Positions 34,306 through 45,094 of a stretch of DNA of 64,000 nt are shown piece after piece. This stretch comes from Sparassis latifolia (lineage: Eukaryota; Basidiomycota; Agaricomycetes; Polyporales; Sparassidaceae): assembly GCA_018466975.1 (NCBI GenBank), contig CM031558.1:62001-126000 (forward strand), read 5' to 3'. The position numbers were made by a program, and so were the translations under genes. The notes beneath the pieces are model-generated. The model made no database searches and had not been told where the DNA came from. It saw nothing but the letters and a program-made list of their open reading frames with translations. Each line of letters opens with the position of its first letter. Positions within the stretch are counted from its first letter, which is position 1.

Positions 34306-36102
34306 ATGGAACAAGCACAGTTCACCTTTTGGCTTGACTCTGAGGCGTTTTTGGCAAAGCTGCTGGCTGAACGCCATCGAATGAGGTATGTTAAATCATT
34401 CATACGATAACGACAACTATGTGACCTTCTTTTGCGCCCTGAACAGCACTAGTGTTGTGAGCACCTCAATCATGGTTGCGATACGGATTCCTTTGACAAA
34501 CGTTTCAGCTCCGATCCCTCGAACGTTTCTTGCTTCGTGCGTTATCGCTGGTTCGAACCTCACTCAACGGCGCCTGTCCTGTCAATCGGATCCCTCCAGA
34601 ACTCCTTGAACATATATTTGAACATGTTCTAGATCCCGAGAGGCCCTGGCAATTATTCGATTGGCCTTCTTCCAAGCTGAGATCTACGCGAAGACTGACC
34701 ACCTTAACCCAAGTCTGTCATCATTGGCGGGAGATCTGTATAAACTGTCCATCACTCTGGACTTATATCGTTGATATTCCTCGTGGATCGCTTCAGTCTT
34801 CACTCCCGATCTTTCTGACGCGCTCGAAGTCTGCACCTCTGAAGGTGCTGCTGACGGAGACCTGCGCGTCCTTCATGGATGATTTACTCCAGTCACATAG
34901 CACACGTATACAAGAGCTTCGGATGCGCTCTTTTTCCAAGACAAGGATCCACCTTAGCCTAGATTTTGGTGCTCCCGCGCTTGAGCAATTAACGATCATT
35001 GGGAATGATCAGACTTCTTCAGATTTTCGCCCAGTTCTGTTTAGGGGAAACGCACCCAGGCTGAAAGTCCTAACACTACATACCTCCTGGCTACCCAATA
35101 ATCGATTTGGGTCCCTGACACATCTATTCTGCCACCATCTCGTAAGCGTTCCGGTCGTTCGAAGACAATACTATCCATCACGTGACCTCGTAACTTTTCT
35201 CTCCGGATCCCAGCCTAGAGGATATCATCCTCATATTTCCACGTCTTCCAGTGCCGGAGCGCAGTGCAAGCGACGATCTTCCGGGTGCTACCCTAAGCCG
35301 TCTTAAAAGACTTGTCCTCGACGGGTCAGCTCCGGATTGGAGCTCATGGTTTCTTCGGCACATCACGATGCCCGCCGGCGTTTCAATTCGAATATTCAGG
35401 ACAACTATCCACGGAGCAGCAGTGCTTGTGAGGGTGCTTTCGCACCTTGTCGTGGGATATGATTTCACAACACTCGGCATGCGATGGTCCGGAACTCCGG
35501 AGGATGGTCACGTCGTAGTCACTGCTGCCAACGTACATACTGGAATACGACTTGAAGTGGGGAACATCCAATATTGGCGAGTAGATGAAATTTCACGGAC
35601 GTTATGCGCGCTGTTTCCGCAGGTCAACTTCCGAGAACTCTACGTTGACGTTGCCAACTATGGGTTACCCGACTTTCATGCAGCAGAATTGTTCAGCACC
35701 TTCAATCTCTCTCTCTTCCCATCCTTATCGAAGCTTGTGTATCACCACCATTCATGTCTACCTGCACCAAATCCCCAGTACTCGTTACTTCACTCTCTTT
35801 TGTATCTTCTTCCAACACGGACAGGAACTCCGCCTCGCTGCCCCGGTCTTGCGATTTTGCATGTGCATCTCGGCACTTCACGGCCAATGTTCGACAACAT
35901 CATTCATTTCTCGGATTCTCGTGCAAACGCCGGTTATCCCCTTCGCGAAGTTGTGATAGGATATGATGGAGAAGCCATTGACGGAACTGCTTTGGAACGT
36001 TGTGTCGAGACGGTTAAAATGCGTGCTGATGGGATACTGTCACAGCCACACTGGCCCACGTCTTCTACCGCAGCGCGCCACGACTACTGGACGTCTTGGT
36101 GA
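34306..36102 (+). pseudogene. F-box gene F5, single +1 frameshift
   Basis: Exon 1 is 34306-34385 (starts MEQAQFTFWLD). The 10-nt exon is 34447-34456 (CACTAGTGTT) and exon 3 starts at 34509. Introns are 61 and 52 nt. The F-box core CPVNRIPPELLEHIFEHVL continues without break through WPSSKLRSTRR and VCHHWREICIN. Near 35207-35214 (GGATCCCAGCC) one extra base (or loss of two) shifts the frame. The homologous SLEDIILIFPRLPVPERS then runs in the second frame to 36102 and ends HDYWTSW. F4 and F3 read through the aligned site in one frame. Because F4 and F5 are broken at different sites, the lesions are independent. Confidence 0.82.
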
Positions 36103-36862
36103 GGACATGATTTTTCTTTTCCTACTGTCTAATTAACTGTATGTAATTTCTGGTCTTTTCCTCTTAATAACGCTCACCGTGTCAGTGTATATTCCAGAGG
36201 TGTACCACGTCAGGCTTATCTTTGACGTATGTGTATGAATTGATTTTACAAACTATCTCGCTCGAAAGATTGCTGGACATCTTATTCGTCATAGTCCTTG
36301 CTTCCGCGGGCGAGTCTCAACTCTCATACTAGCGGAACTATCTCCTCAATGAAAACCTCAGCTGAGAACTGGTCAGCTTGTGGGTCCAAAAAACACGTGT
36401 ACAATAGATACCCCACTGCACAAAATTCCAGAATCGCTGCGGGTATGTGTTTGTCCTTTCCTGAAAGAAAGATTCCGTCTAAGCTATGAAGTCTTCTTGT
36501 ACAACAAACCTTCGCGCGTGACTGTCGACGAGGGATGACACTAACATGTGAAATCGGGATATCAGATTTGTGAAGGTGACTGGTAGCGGCGGAATGTCCC
36601 TGTTGTGTTCGCTGCTTATTTTCAGTGTTATTTGCCCGCTCTCTTGAGCCTTTGAGACTTGGAAGACAATGTTCGCTCCGGTACTGATCCCTCTGATTGG
36701 CACAGCGTAGTTTAGTAATAATCCAATTGGTATATTAGACAATCAAATTCCATGATTTAAAGACTCAACACTGAGCAAACCCATTCACAAGTAGGTGGTG
36801 CTAGCTAATCTAACGAAAGAAGCACAATAAAATAAGTCATGCAAGGTTACCCTAAACACCAA
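36103..36862. other. Intergenic between F5 and the Zn2Cys6 gene
   Basis: An 87-codon frame (36479-36742, -) has no motif and no splice partner. No gene is called. Confidence 0.4.
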
Positions 36863-37240
36863 CTAGTTGACTTTATTAGACTCACTGCAGCACTCGGTGA
36901 GCGCAATGCGAGACTGATTCAGGATAAATCACTTACACTGGCGCATACGTGCATGCGATGCCACGGCGGTTGCAGTTAGAGCACACTTGACGACCATCGC
37001 ACTTCATTTTGCGGCCTGACAAAATTCGAGAATGGACGATGGGGCACCAGACAGGATTGCTCACCTCTGCAAAATTGACATGCCATTGGAGTGCGACGAG
37101 GTGTTCTGGGAGTGTATTCATCATCACCGGAGGCGGAGTGATTATGCGCATCCTGCTTTGTGCTCGACTAGTACGATTAAGCATAAGTCTGAGTATAATA
37201 CCGAAGCAAGCACGAAAGGTCTCACCTCGGGTGCACTCAT
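36863..37240 (-). CDS. Very small Zn2Cys6 zinc-cluster protein (66 or 72 aa)
   Basis: Exons on the minus strand are 37226-37240 (15 nt, MSAPE), 37065-37167, 36937-37015 and 36863-36884. Introns are 58, 49 and 52 nt and all phases agree. The protein has a Ser/Thr/Pro-rich start, TPRTPRRTP, then the cluster MACQFCRGRKMKC and VCSNCNRRGIACTY. Spacing is C-x2-C-x6-C-x5-C-x2-C-x6-C, the fungal binuclear zinc DNA-binding signature. The cluster is at the C-terminus and there is no activation or middle-homology domain, so it is a DNA-binding module only. An intron splits the cluster between Cys2 and Cys3. If the last intron is retained, TAA inside its GTAAGT donor ends the protein after APV (stop 36933-36935). 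If it is spliced, ESNKVN is added. Confidence 0.82.
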
Positions 37241-37288
37241 GATAAAAACGGTGAAGATGAGAGGAACTGGTCGACTGGTTCCCCCCAC

Positions 37289-37296
37289 CTTTATAG
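37289..37296 (-). promoter_or_regulatory. TATA box of the Zn2Cys6 gene
   Basis: CTATAAAG on the minus strand, about 50 nt upstream of the ATG at 37240. Confidence 0.6.
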
Positions 37297-37642
37297 CAGA
37301 GGTCTGTCATGGTCACCGCTAAAGCGCCGCTGTTAGAAATCCTGTAAAGCACAAAGGGCCGGATTCTTGGGCGATCTGCGTGCTATGACCCTGACATATT
37401 GAGCTTTGGCCCGCCCCGTAGCCAAGCAAAATGACGGATGCCTGGTCTGCATGTTAATTAAAGAAGATGTGGCGTAACCACGCCCGTCATAAGCGGGTGC
37501 AGAACCACTTACTTGAACACTTATCTAGATTTAATCTAGATTCAGGGCGTTCAAACTCGCGAGTGTCACAGGTTGTCACACCGCGTCTTCAGCAGCCGCC
37601 ACCGCCACAACCTACCAAGGCAAACGCGTACCTCTCACAAAA

Positions 37643-40600
37643 ATGTTCTGCCCATCTACTGTGTTCCACGATATAGCTAACTCTTCGGATTGGCCTCCTA
37701 AGGTCCAAGAGGTTGTTCATCTGCTCACCCAACCTCTTCCCGATTATATTTCTACTGGACCATGGCCTTTCGTCTCCCCGCTCGCTTCTTATCTCTTGAA
37801 CGAGCTCGGTGAGAATTCGCCGCGTCAACGAGAGTTACAGCACGAAGGACAGTCTGTCTCGCGCGTCAATAAGGTATTCGACCTAGTTCTGTCAACTGTG
37901 GCGGCTCTTCGTGAGCTCGAATCTCTCGAAGACTGTGGCCGCGCTCGACCAACTGTTCCTCTGTGGTCTTTGTTCTTCAAAGTTATCGGAATAGCATGCT
38001 CACCTGAGTGTTGCTACATGTTCGTGTATTTTTATTTCCGGAATTGCTCGATTCAGATTTTTTTGCCACTCCAGGGACGAAGTATCGTTCATTCTACCAC
38101 GGTTATCGCCACGATCGAGCCAGGTCATCCTGGATGGAACTGCCACTCTCCTAATCTCTCATATAGTGGATGAAAGTCAATTCGTCCACTCCTGCTCGTC
38201 CTCGGACGCCATGGATGTCGACGCGTCCTCGGAGCCAGAAGACGACCAGGATGGTGCAGATGCATCGTCCTCTCACAACTCAGAGAGAACCTCTATTGAC
38301 GGCACTCACTCTACTGCATACTCGGAGGGTGACTACACTGACGATCAGGATAGCACCGATGAAACCTCCGAGCAACTCAGTGGACCCGCTATCGACGTCC
38401 CCTTTGATGCGCATGTGCTGCGTGGGTCCGGTCGGCGGTTATTCGCTGTTTTGCCTGTGATCTGTGTGGCTGACTCGGACAATATCGGAGCCCTGGTCAC
38501 AAGTGTCGCATACCAGCGACGTGTCTGGGATATCGATGAACCCGTGGTCGGATTCGAGGTCTCGAAGACTGGTGCTGTAGCCCGTATCTTGTTGGGCTGG
38601 GTCGGCGCGGAAGCCGATGGTAATTACTTGGTTGGTTTGCCCGGTCTGATCTCTGATTTGATACTGATAAACCTGCAGCCAGCTGTACACATCGCATGTG
38701 CCACTACACATTCGCACTCCGGGATGACAGTTGGGATTTTTGATCTCACGGACCCACAATCGGCGCTCGCTCTAGCGCATTTTGTGCTCGGTCTAGATGC
38801 GCATTGTCGGAGGATAGTGTCAAAATCGAAGCATCGACCGGTAATCGATGCGTTCCATTGGAGATCCGACTATCTCGAGAAACATGAGGATTCCTGCAAC
38901 AATGGTGACTTGGGAACACGGATAGCGAACTGGGCAAGTACGATCGATACACGCAGCGATGGGTGAGTAGCTTGATAAGATGCCAATAGATGTGCGCAAC
39001 TCACCCACCTCCCATCTCAGAGGCAACCCCGAGGCTGAACTTGACTTGTCGATGTCCCCCGCGTCAGATATGAGTGACCTATCGATGATCCTCGAGAGCC
39101 CGGGGAAACCTACCCAAGGGTACGAGCGGCCTTTCCCGAGTTATTATTCACGACTAATCTGCTCATCCTCTTGCTAATACAGGCGAGGTCGACCCACTAC
39201 TCGAAGCGCTGGCTCTCAGACAGGAAGTGGCTCTGGAAAGTCACATAGCCGCGTCAAGGAAGGAGCCGTTGCGACCAAGGGGAGGTCACGCACCCCAGCG
39301 ACTGACAAGGCGTCGCAAAAGCAGGAATCGAAAGCTCCGAAGAGCAGGAGTGATTCCGTCGCACCGCGCAGCGAGAGGTCGAGTTCCGTGTGAGTGTTTG
39401 TATTCGTGAGGTACCACTGTGCCCCACTGATTCTGTCTCCAGGTTGGCCAAGAAGGTTAAAACTGCACTCGACGGGTTGGTGACGCCTGCCACTTGGCTG
39501 TTTGAGCGAAAGGCATTTCCGATTGCTCTGATCAAGTTGCCTCACGATGCTGAGGATGCCGATGAAATCAACGAGAAGATCGACACTTACAAGAAGATCG
39601 TGGTTGAGTTTGCTTGGTGCAATGTGGAGTGGTCAAGTATAGTGGGTGTTCAGATCGTGCATCTGATATCTGTTCCTTGTCCTCATTCGAGATCAGGATG
39701 CAATGCCGCAAGTAGATGAGGCAGTACAACAAGTTTTGGAGCACTTGTTTCAAAACTACTCAGCCCTCAAGGAGAAACCGGTGGAATTAGATGAAGCAGA
39801 CATGCGTATCCTATCTAATCGATTCTCCACCATCCTCTATGCATCAATGGGTGCTTACACTCACCACGCAGCCTCGTCTGGCCTTCCTGTTAATGAAGCA
39901 GAGGCAAGACATGACTGGGACAGAATGCTTTACCAGTTCTGTGTCCCTGATTCCGAGCACACTGTTTCTCCCTACCTTCTGTGAGTGAGCTCTGTCGTCA
40001 TGCATACATCATCAAGCTCATGGTTCAATATGCAGGTTAGAACGAGAACTCATATTCCCTCGGAACAAGGCCATAGATTTCATCCTTGACGACAACTCAC
40101 CAGAGAAGCAGAAGAGCTTGGCTAAACAGCAGAAGAACTTTGCAGAGAGCTATTATGTTCATTGCCTAGCGGTGCAAGGACACTCTCTCCGCTATAGCAC
40201 TGCTGTTCAGGTTCAGGCCGACGCAGCATCCACCCAGGCTTTGCATTTCTCTGTTCAAGTTAACTCACTTTCTGAAAATCCTGGCGAGATGGTTGACATA
40301 CTCAGGAAACATGCTGCATCGGAGCCACTCAGGGGCATATGCGACGCCATTGTGGTCAGCGGCATCAAAGATGCATTTGATGACAAGGACTCCCCAGCCA
40401 CTCGGAAGTTTCTGAATAAACAGGCATTTGTGCAGCATACCCTGACGACGCGAAGCAAGAAGGACCAACCTGAGAAACTGGCATCTCAAACTTCATCCCA
40501 TCCACCGCCAACGCCTGCCGTTGAGGCTCACCCGAAGGCATCCGGATCGAAGACGACCTCCGCGCCGAAGACGACCTCCACGCCGAAGACGACCTCCGCG

Positions 40601-41258
40601 CGTTCTCGTGCACCGTCCGCGCAGTCTACCCTGCGGAATCGTGTGGGAGATCCATTCGTAAATTCTTGTAGTCCGTTGGTTTCGGGGAACTCGATCAAGC
40701 ACGACAATATACCTCGCAGGGACCCGGAAGCAATTACGAGAGACCAGTTGTTGCTTCCCGTGTTGGTTGCAGAGTACAAACGCTGGGATGAGGATCAGGC
40801 CAAGTCCCTTAACCAGGGACGGTTCTACTGCGTCGCTTCTGTGACATTCCTTGCTGCGCTCGGCATCGAGGGATATCCGGTCTTTGCTCTGGTCACGAAC
40901 GGCAAGGTAGGCGCTGTCCTACTTTCGTGGCAGTCACCGGGGATGAAGGTCAGTGCACTGTTCACTTCGATGACAGCTAGATCTGAGCCCGGTCGTTTCG
41001 CCATTGCAGAAAAAGATATATATCATAGAACGAAACGTCTGCACGTTCGACCTCGGGGACCCTCTTCAGGCATTCCACTTCGCGACATTCCTAGTTCGCC
41101 TTCGTCATCAGCACGGGCAGCTGAAGGAACTCTTTGAGAAGGAGAAAGAAATTTTCAGGGGAAAGGTGTCTGCGGAACAATTTGAGGAGTGGATGATGAC
41201 CGCACAGGATGTGATATTGAAGGCTCAACAGGCTGCAGCTGATGCGGCTACTGCTTAG
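37643..41258 (+). CDS. 1067-aa two-domain protein, second domain PD-(D/E)XK-like
   Basis: Exons are 37643-38007, 38075-38962, 39021-39119, 39183-39389, 39443-39641, 39697-39980, 40036-40948 and 41010-41258; all eight phases fit (1068 codons). The first intron has a weak GTGTTG donor. An N-terminal helical part is followed by an acidic Ser/Asp region. Domain 1 (about 185-340) contains VVGFEVSKTGAVARILLGWV and VGIFDLTDPQSALALAHFVL. A basic low-complexity linker and a helical middle follow, then three 18-bp repeats (KTTSAP). Domain 2 (about 850-1050) has VLVAEYKRWDED, VFALVTNGKVGAVLLSWQ and CTFDLGDPLQAFHFATFLV. The E-x-K in AEYKR followed by a hydrophobic strand resembles restriction-endonuclease-like folds. 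Nuclease activity is inference only. Confidence 0.78.
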
Positions 41259-42445
41259 AAGGCCACTACTGATCATGGCGATGCTCAGCCTGCTGCTGGT
41301 GATGTGCCAGCCGACTCCCCTACCATCGCCTGATCATTACGCCGTCATTGTTGCTGGCACAGAGGTCTGAGTCGAATCGTGCCCCTCGTTTGAGTGAATT
41401 TCGATGTCGCTTTGCTCTCATGCTGTCTTTCAGGCTGTTGTCGATGTTACTGCAGTCCTATGCTCTCATTCTCGTCGCTTTCGATGTCGCATATGCTCCT
41501 TCACCTTGATATTTTGATATGTCTGTATGCCTGTAATCTTGTACATCCTGTCTGCATAGCTAGGTGTAACATAGAATGGTGGATCTCGAGTGCTTATCAA
41601 ACATATGACATCCCCTAGCTTGACTGCCTCTCTCACCCGAAATGAGACGAGTATTCTGCACTGAGTCGTGTTCTTCGACGCGGACGAGTCTAAATCTGGC
41701 TATGTACGTTCGGCATACATTCGGAGATGGATCTACCCTGTCAGTCTGTGATGACGGCGACATAATGCGGTCGACTAGGCATGCAGGCAAGACATGCCGA
41801 TACAGTCTGAGGTTGAGACTGATCGTGCAGATAGCGTGACGTCAGATGCTGTTCCCATTCCATTCAGATCATATCGGTGAGTCAGAAGCATCGCCATAGT
41901 CTCGGAGGTTCCTGACGTCGCAGACAAAAGCTCACCTTTAAGTACTCTTTCGAGGATCGTTCCGCAGACATCATTCGAAGCGACAACAGTGTGTTAGGCC
42001 CTCATTAAAATGGCGATGCAAGACTCGGAGCTGGCAGACGGTGACTCGAAGCAGGGAAGTGAACGTACGCGCCGATAATCAACACGGAGAAGGAAAGGGA
42101 CGTGAGGAACTTTCGAGGACATGGAGTTGCAAAAGACTCGACCTCGATAAAGTCAATACAGTATACATCCAGAAAAATCCATATTTTGCATCATAACCGG
42201 GTGCTGTCTGACAGTCAAGAATACAATTGATGGGGCATTAGAATAAAATATACGTACTTGAGGTATCAGGGTCACTTCTCCACGAAGTCTGGCGCGACAA
42301 CGAACTCGCCTACGAGTCGATGCTTTGCCCACATGAGGAAGCGGGCGTCGTCCAGCTGCTGCCACGAAGTGACTGTACGCATTTTCACGCCAAGGATTGC
42401 ATCGATGCTTCAAGCAGCACGGCTTTGGTTATGAGGAGGATGTTA
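41259..42445. other. Intergenic with a stray copy of the B/C upstream repeat
   Basis: Apart from the repeat at 41719-41985 there is no supported gene. Confidence 0.45.
41719..41985 (-). repeat. Orphan copy of the upstream repeat of gene B
   Basis: High similarity with 11481-11747 over about 265 bp, including the stretch TCTCGGAGGTTCCTGACGTC. It lies 30 kb away with no family gene beside it, so it is either a fragment of a larger lost duplication or a piece of a dispersed element. Confidence 0.8.
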
Positions 42446-42801
42446 CAGCGTGTTGCATAATTGCGTGAAATTTGGGATTTTGTGCGCTATTTGTCTTGCG
42501 CAAACAAAGCCATAAGGGGAAGGTCGGGGTTGCATCGGGGACTACGCCCAAAATTTGACCACTTACATCTTGGTTTACAGGACCTCACTTAAGAGAAGCA
42601 AAGCATACGGAAGCACTTTAGAACACGTACCCAGTACATTGTAAAACTTTGTGAGCCACCAAGTGGCACAAATGACGAATGCAAGGCAGAGTGAAGCCGT
42701 GATTTGTTTGCATCCACCCGACCTACCGGATATGGGTTTGTTTGCCCCGGCCAAATAAACCAGAGAAATCCGGGAGTTTCACACAATTATGCGACACGCT
42801 G
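42446..42801. mobile_element. MITE with about 35-bp inverted ends and TA target
   Basis: The left end CAGCGTGTTGCATAATTGCG and the reverse complement of the right end CAGCGTGTCGCATAATTGTG match with few differences. Both ends are flanked by TA (42444-42445 and 42802-42803). TA duplication with short inverted ends points to the Tc1/mariner-pogo superfamily. At 356 bp without a transposase frame it is nonautonomous. Confidence 0.75.
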
Positions 42802-42935
42802 TATGTCCGAGTCGGCGCCGCGTGTCGAAGACCTCGCTTCCTTTTTGAGAGTACTTACTTATGGCACCGTTTCACCATTTCAGTTAGTCTCGTAACCAGC
42901 CGTTCTGAGATTTGACCCTTTTTAGGATTTGTGTG

Positions 42936-43241
42936 GAGGGTCGTGTCAGAACGTCTGGTGACTTTCGTATAGGCGGGGGGGGGTATGTCACATGGGCGTG
43001 ACCTCAGCCAAAACTCGAAACATCCGAACTCGAACGCGGCGCATTCACGGGTTACCGATGCCTAGAATAGGGTTCGGGGTGCATATGGTTGCATACATGA
43101 ACAATATTTATCAGCAGGAGGCAGGATGGATGTGCAGGTACACGCGGGATGACCAGCGTGACACGCGCTGCGCGGGAGCTACACCCAGGAGAGCGTTACA
43201 CTCTATACGACTTTCACCAGACGTTCTGCTGTGCGACCCTC
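42936..43241. mobile_element. Possible 306-bp foldback element
   Basis: GAGGGTCGTGTCAGAACGTC at the left is mirrored by GACGTTCTGCTGTGCGACCCTC at the right, about 33 bp with a few mismatches. No clear target duplication was found, so the assignment is tentative. Confidence 0.5.
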
Positions 43242-43481
43242 TCTTCTGTCCGTTTTCGGTAAGTCGCACGTGAACGTCTGGTCACGAGACTACATTTCAG
43301 TGACATTGACACTCACAATTTCCGAACGTTCCTATATTTGCTTTGGACAAGGACATGGCGATATGCTGCGGAATGCAGTTCTTCTCCTACGTTGCCAGCG
43401 TCTGAGGTTTTATGGACCTGTACGTTGTTCCTATCGATGCGTGTACAGTAAGTACGTCTTCAACTGATGATGGGGCGCAGG

Positions 43482-43776
43482 GTACGTGGTGATGTCCGCA
43501 GCAATGGATATCCTGCTCACGATACTCGGTGTATTCCATGTGCAGGTCGTTGAATGGCTACAGCCAGTAGCAGGCAGTATTCACGAGTGAGTTTCCGGGG
43601 CATTCTCCTTCCCGCGTGCATACCTACCTCCGCTTAAGATGCCTCATAGCTGGGTTCTCCCTATCTCGATTTGTTTTTTGCCTTGTGTTCAATGCCATTT
43701 TTGGGCACGAACTCTTTGCGGTTCTCTGCGGGATTGTCTGGGGCAAAATGCCGGGTACTGCAATCCTCAGCAGTTA
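43482..43776 (+). pseudogene. Broken Tvp38 paralogue
   Basis: The first block, YVVMSAAMDILLTILGVFHV then VVEWLQPVAGSIHE, aligns with the span and NWLQPAANWMHK segment of the Tvp38 gene at 28.1 kb. It ends at the same GTGAGT donor. The next block has SWVLPIS in one frame and IFGHELFAVLCGIVWG in another (compare GWLIPIA and LFGHEIIAILAGLVWG), so a frameshift separates them. Later exons are not convincing, although 44109-44250 encodes a hydrophobic stretch. Confidence 0.75.
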
Positions 43777-45028
43777 GAACACTTCTCGGCGAACTTTGTG
43801 CCCTCTGGTACGTTACAGTCACCACTTCCCCAGCCTGTTTCCGTTTCTGATGTGTTCGAATACAGCATGTATAAGTGCTGGGCTCCCATGCTCGACATGC
43901 GGTCACTCGCATACCTCCAAGTTGTCCGTGGCCCTGGTTCGCCTTCGCCGTGCGCAGGGCTGCCGTCCCGGTGCCCTTATGTGACCGCACCTTCCGCGGT
44001 GTGCGGTGTACAGATTTGGGCGTAAGCGTGCCTTGCTGTCCTTGCTCTGCCACGAGCGTGTGCATGGGTGCTCCTGGGCTCTGATCTGCAGCTGGTACAG
44101 TCTGCCCGCAGGGCCGACCTGGTCGTGATCAGGCTCATCATCTTTGGTATGTTTATCCTCACGGCCATCATACAATCTATGTGTTGCGGATTGTCCGTCG
44201 CGAGCTGTATCGGAAAGAGCGAGAGATCGTGGCTCACACGCAGTATAAGTTAAGTTCATTTCAGAAACCTCGCTGAATGAGCATTTCTCTATTAGTAGGG
44301 AGATACAGGCGGAGTTGCTTGCCTCTGTGGGTAAGTTGCTCAGCAGCCCGGGGCGAGCTAGAGGTTTAAGTTATGATTTTGCAGCTGTTTTGGTGTTACT
44401 CGCGGTGTGATCGTTGCAATAATGGTGTGTTTGTTGGGTCCACAGCTTTATCATCTTGTCCTGTATCATCTTAGTAATTTGATCATTGACTGTCCGTCGA
44501 AAATCGCGTGGCGTCACCTGCACGTGGACGTGATACTTTGTCACCGCTTTGTGTGTAATCCCTGTCCACCATCACTGCTCTGCGAAGTGGCGAGTACTTA
44601 AGTTCCAGGGGTTGAAGGTGATCGAGGGTTCTCCAATATTGTTGCGGAGTCACGCATCCAGGGAGACTAACTTCTTTGAAACTTCACAGGGCTTCCCTAG
44701 GACGACCTGTCAAAGCTCCTTCAAATGTGCTTGACGAACCGGGTTATGCAGATCCAATCCCCATGCTGTATAGTGCAGGCACATCCGTCACAGAAGCTCA
44801 TATTTCATAGACCTGCGCCGGTCAGCCTCGTGGTGGACATGTGCCGAAGCTTGCGGTGCTGCACATTTATCTGCAGACATATACCATCTGACCGCTTCCA
44901 AACTCGTCTGACCACTCCACTACACGGTGAGCGATCCGGGTCCAGGAATCATCGTCAAGTGCGTTCAATGACTGAATTGTTCAGGTCACCAAATCCTTTA
45001 TAACACTTGAGTAAAATATCGAACAGCG
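43777..45028. other. Degenerate region and IRG1 leader
   Basis: Possible tail of the Tvp38 pseudogene, then non-coding sequence. The last few hundred bases presumably hold the IRG1 promoter and 5'-UTR exon. Confidence 0.4.
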
Positions 45029-45094
45029 GTGAGTCCTAGCTGTTTTGTGACGGAAGAACGAAAATAAAATTGAAAATCCATTTCTACCATCCAG

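Noticed and set aside
36479..36742. 87-codon frame (-) downstream of the Zn2Cys6 gene
   Set aside because: Starts at a non-ATG codon and no acceptor joins it in phase to the Zn2Cys6 exons.
44109..44250. Hydrophobic frame as a last Tvp38 pseudogene exon
   Set aside because: Only general hydrophobicity in common with the parent; no aligned residues strong enough to extend the pseudogene.
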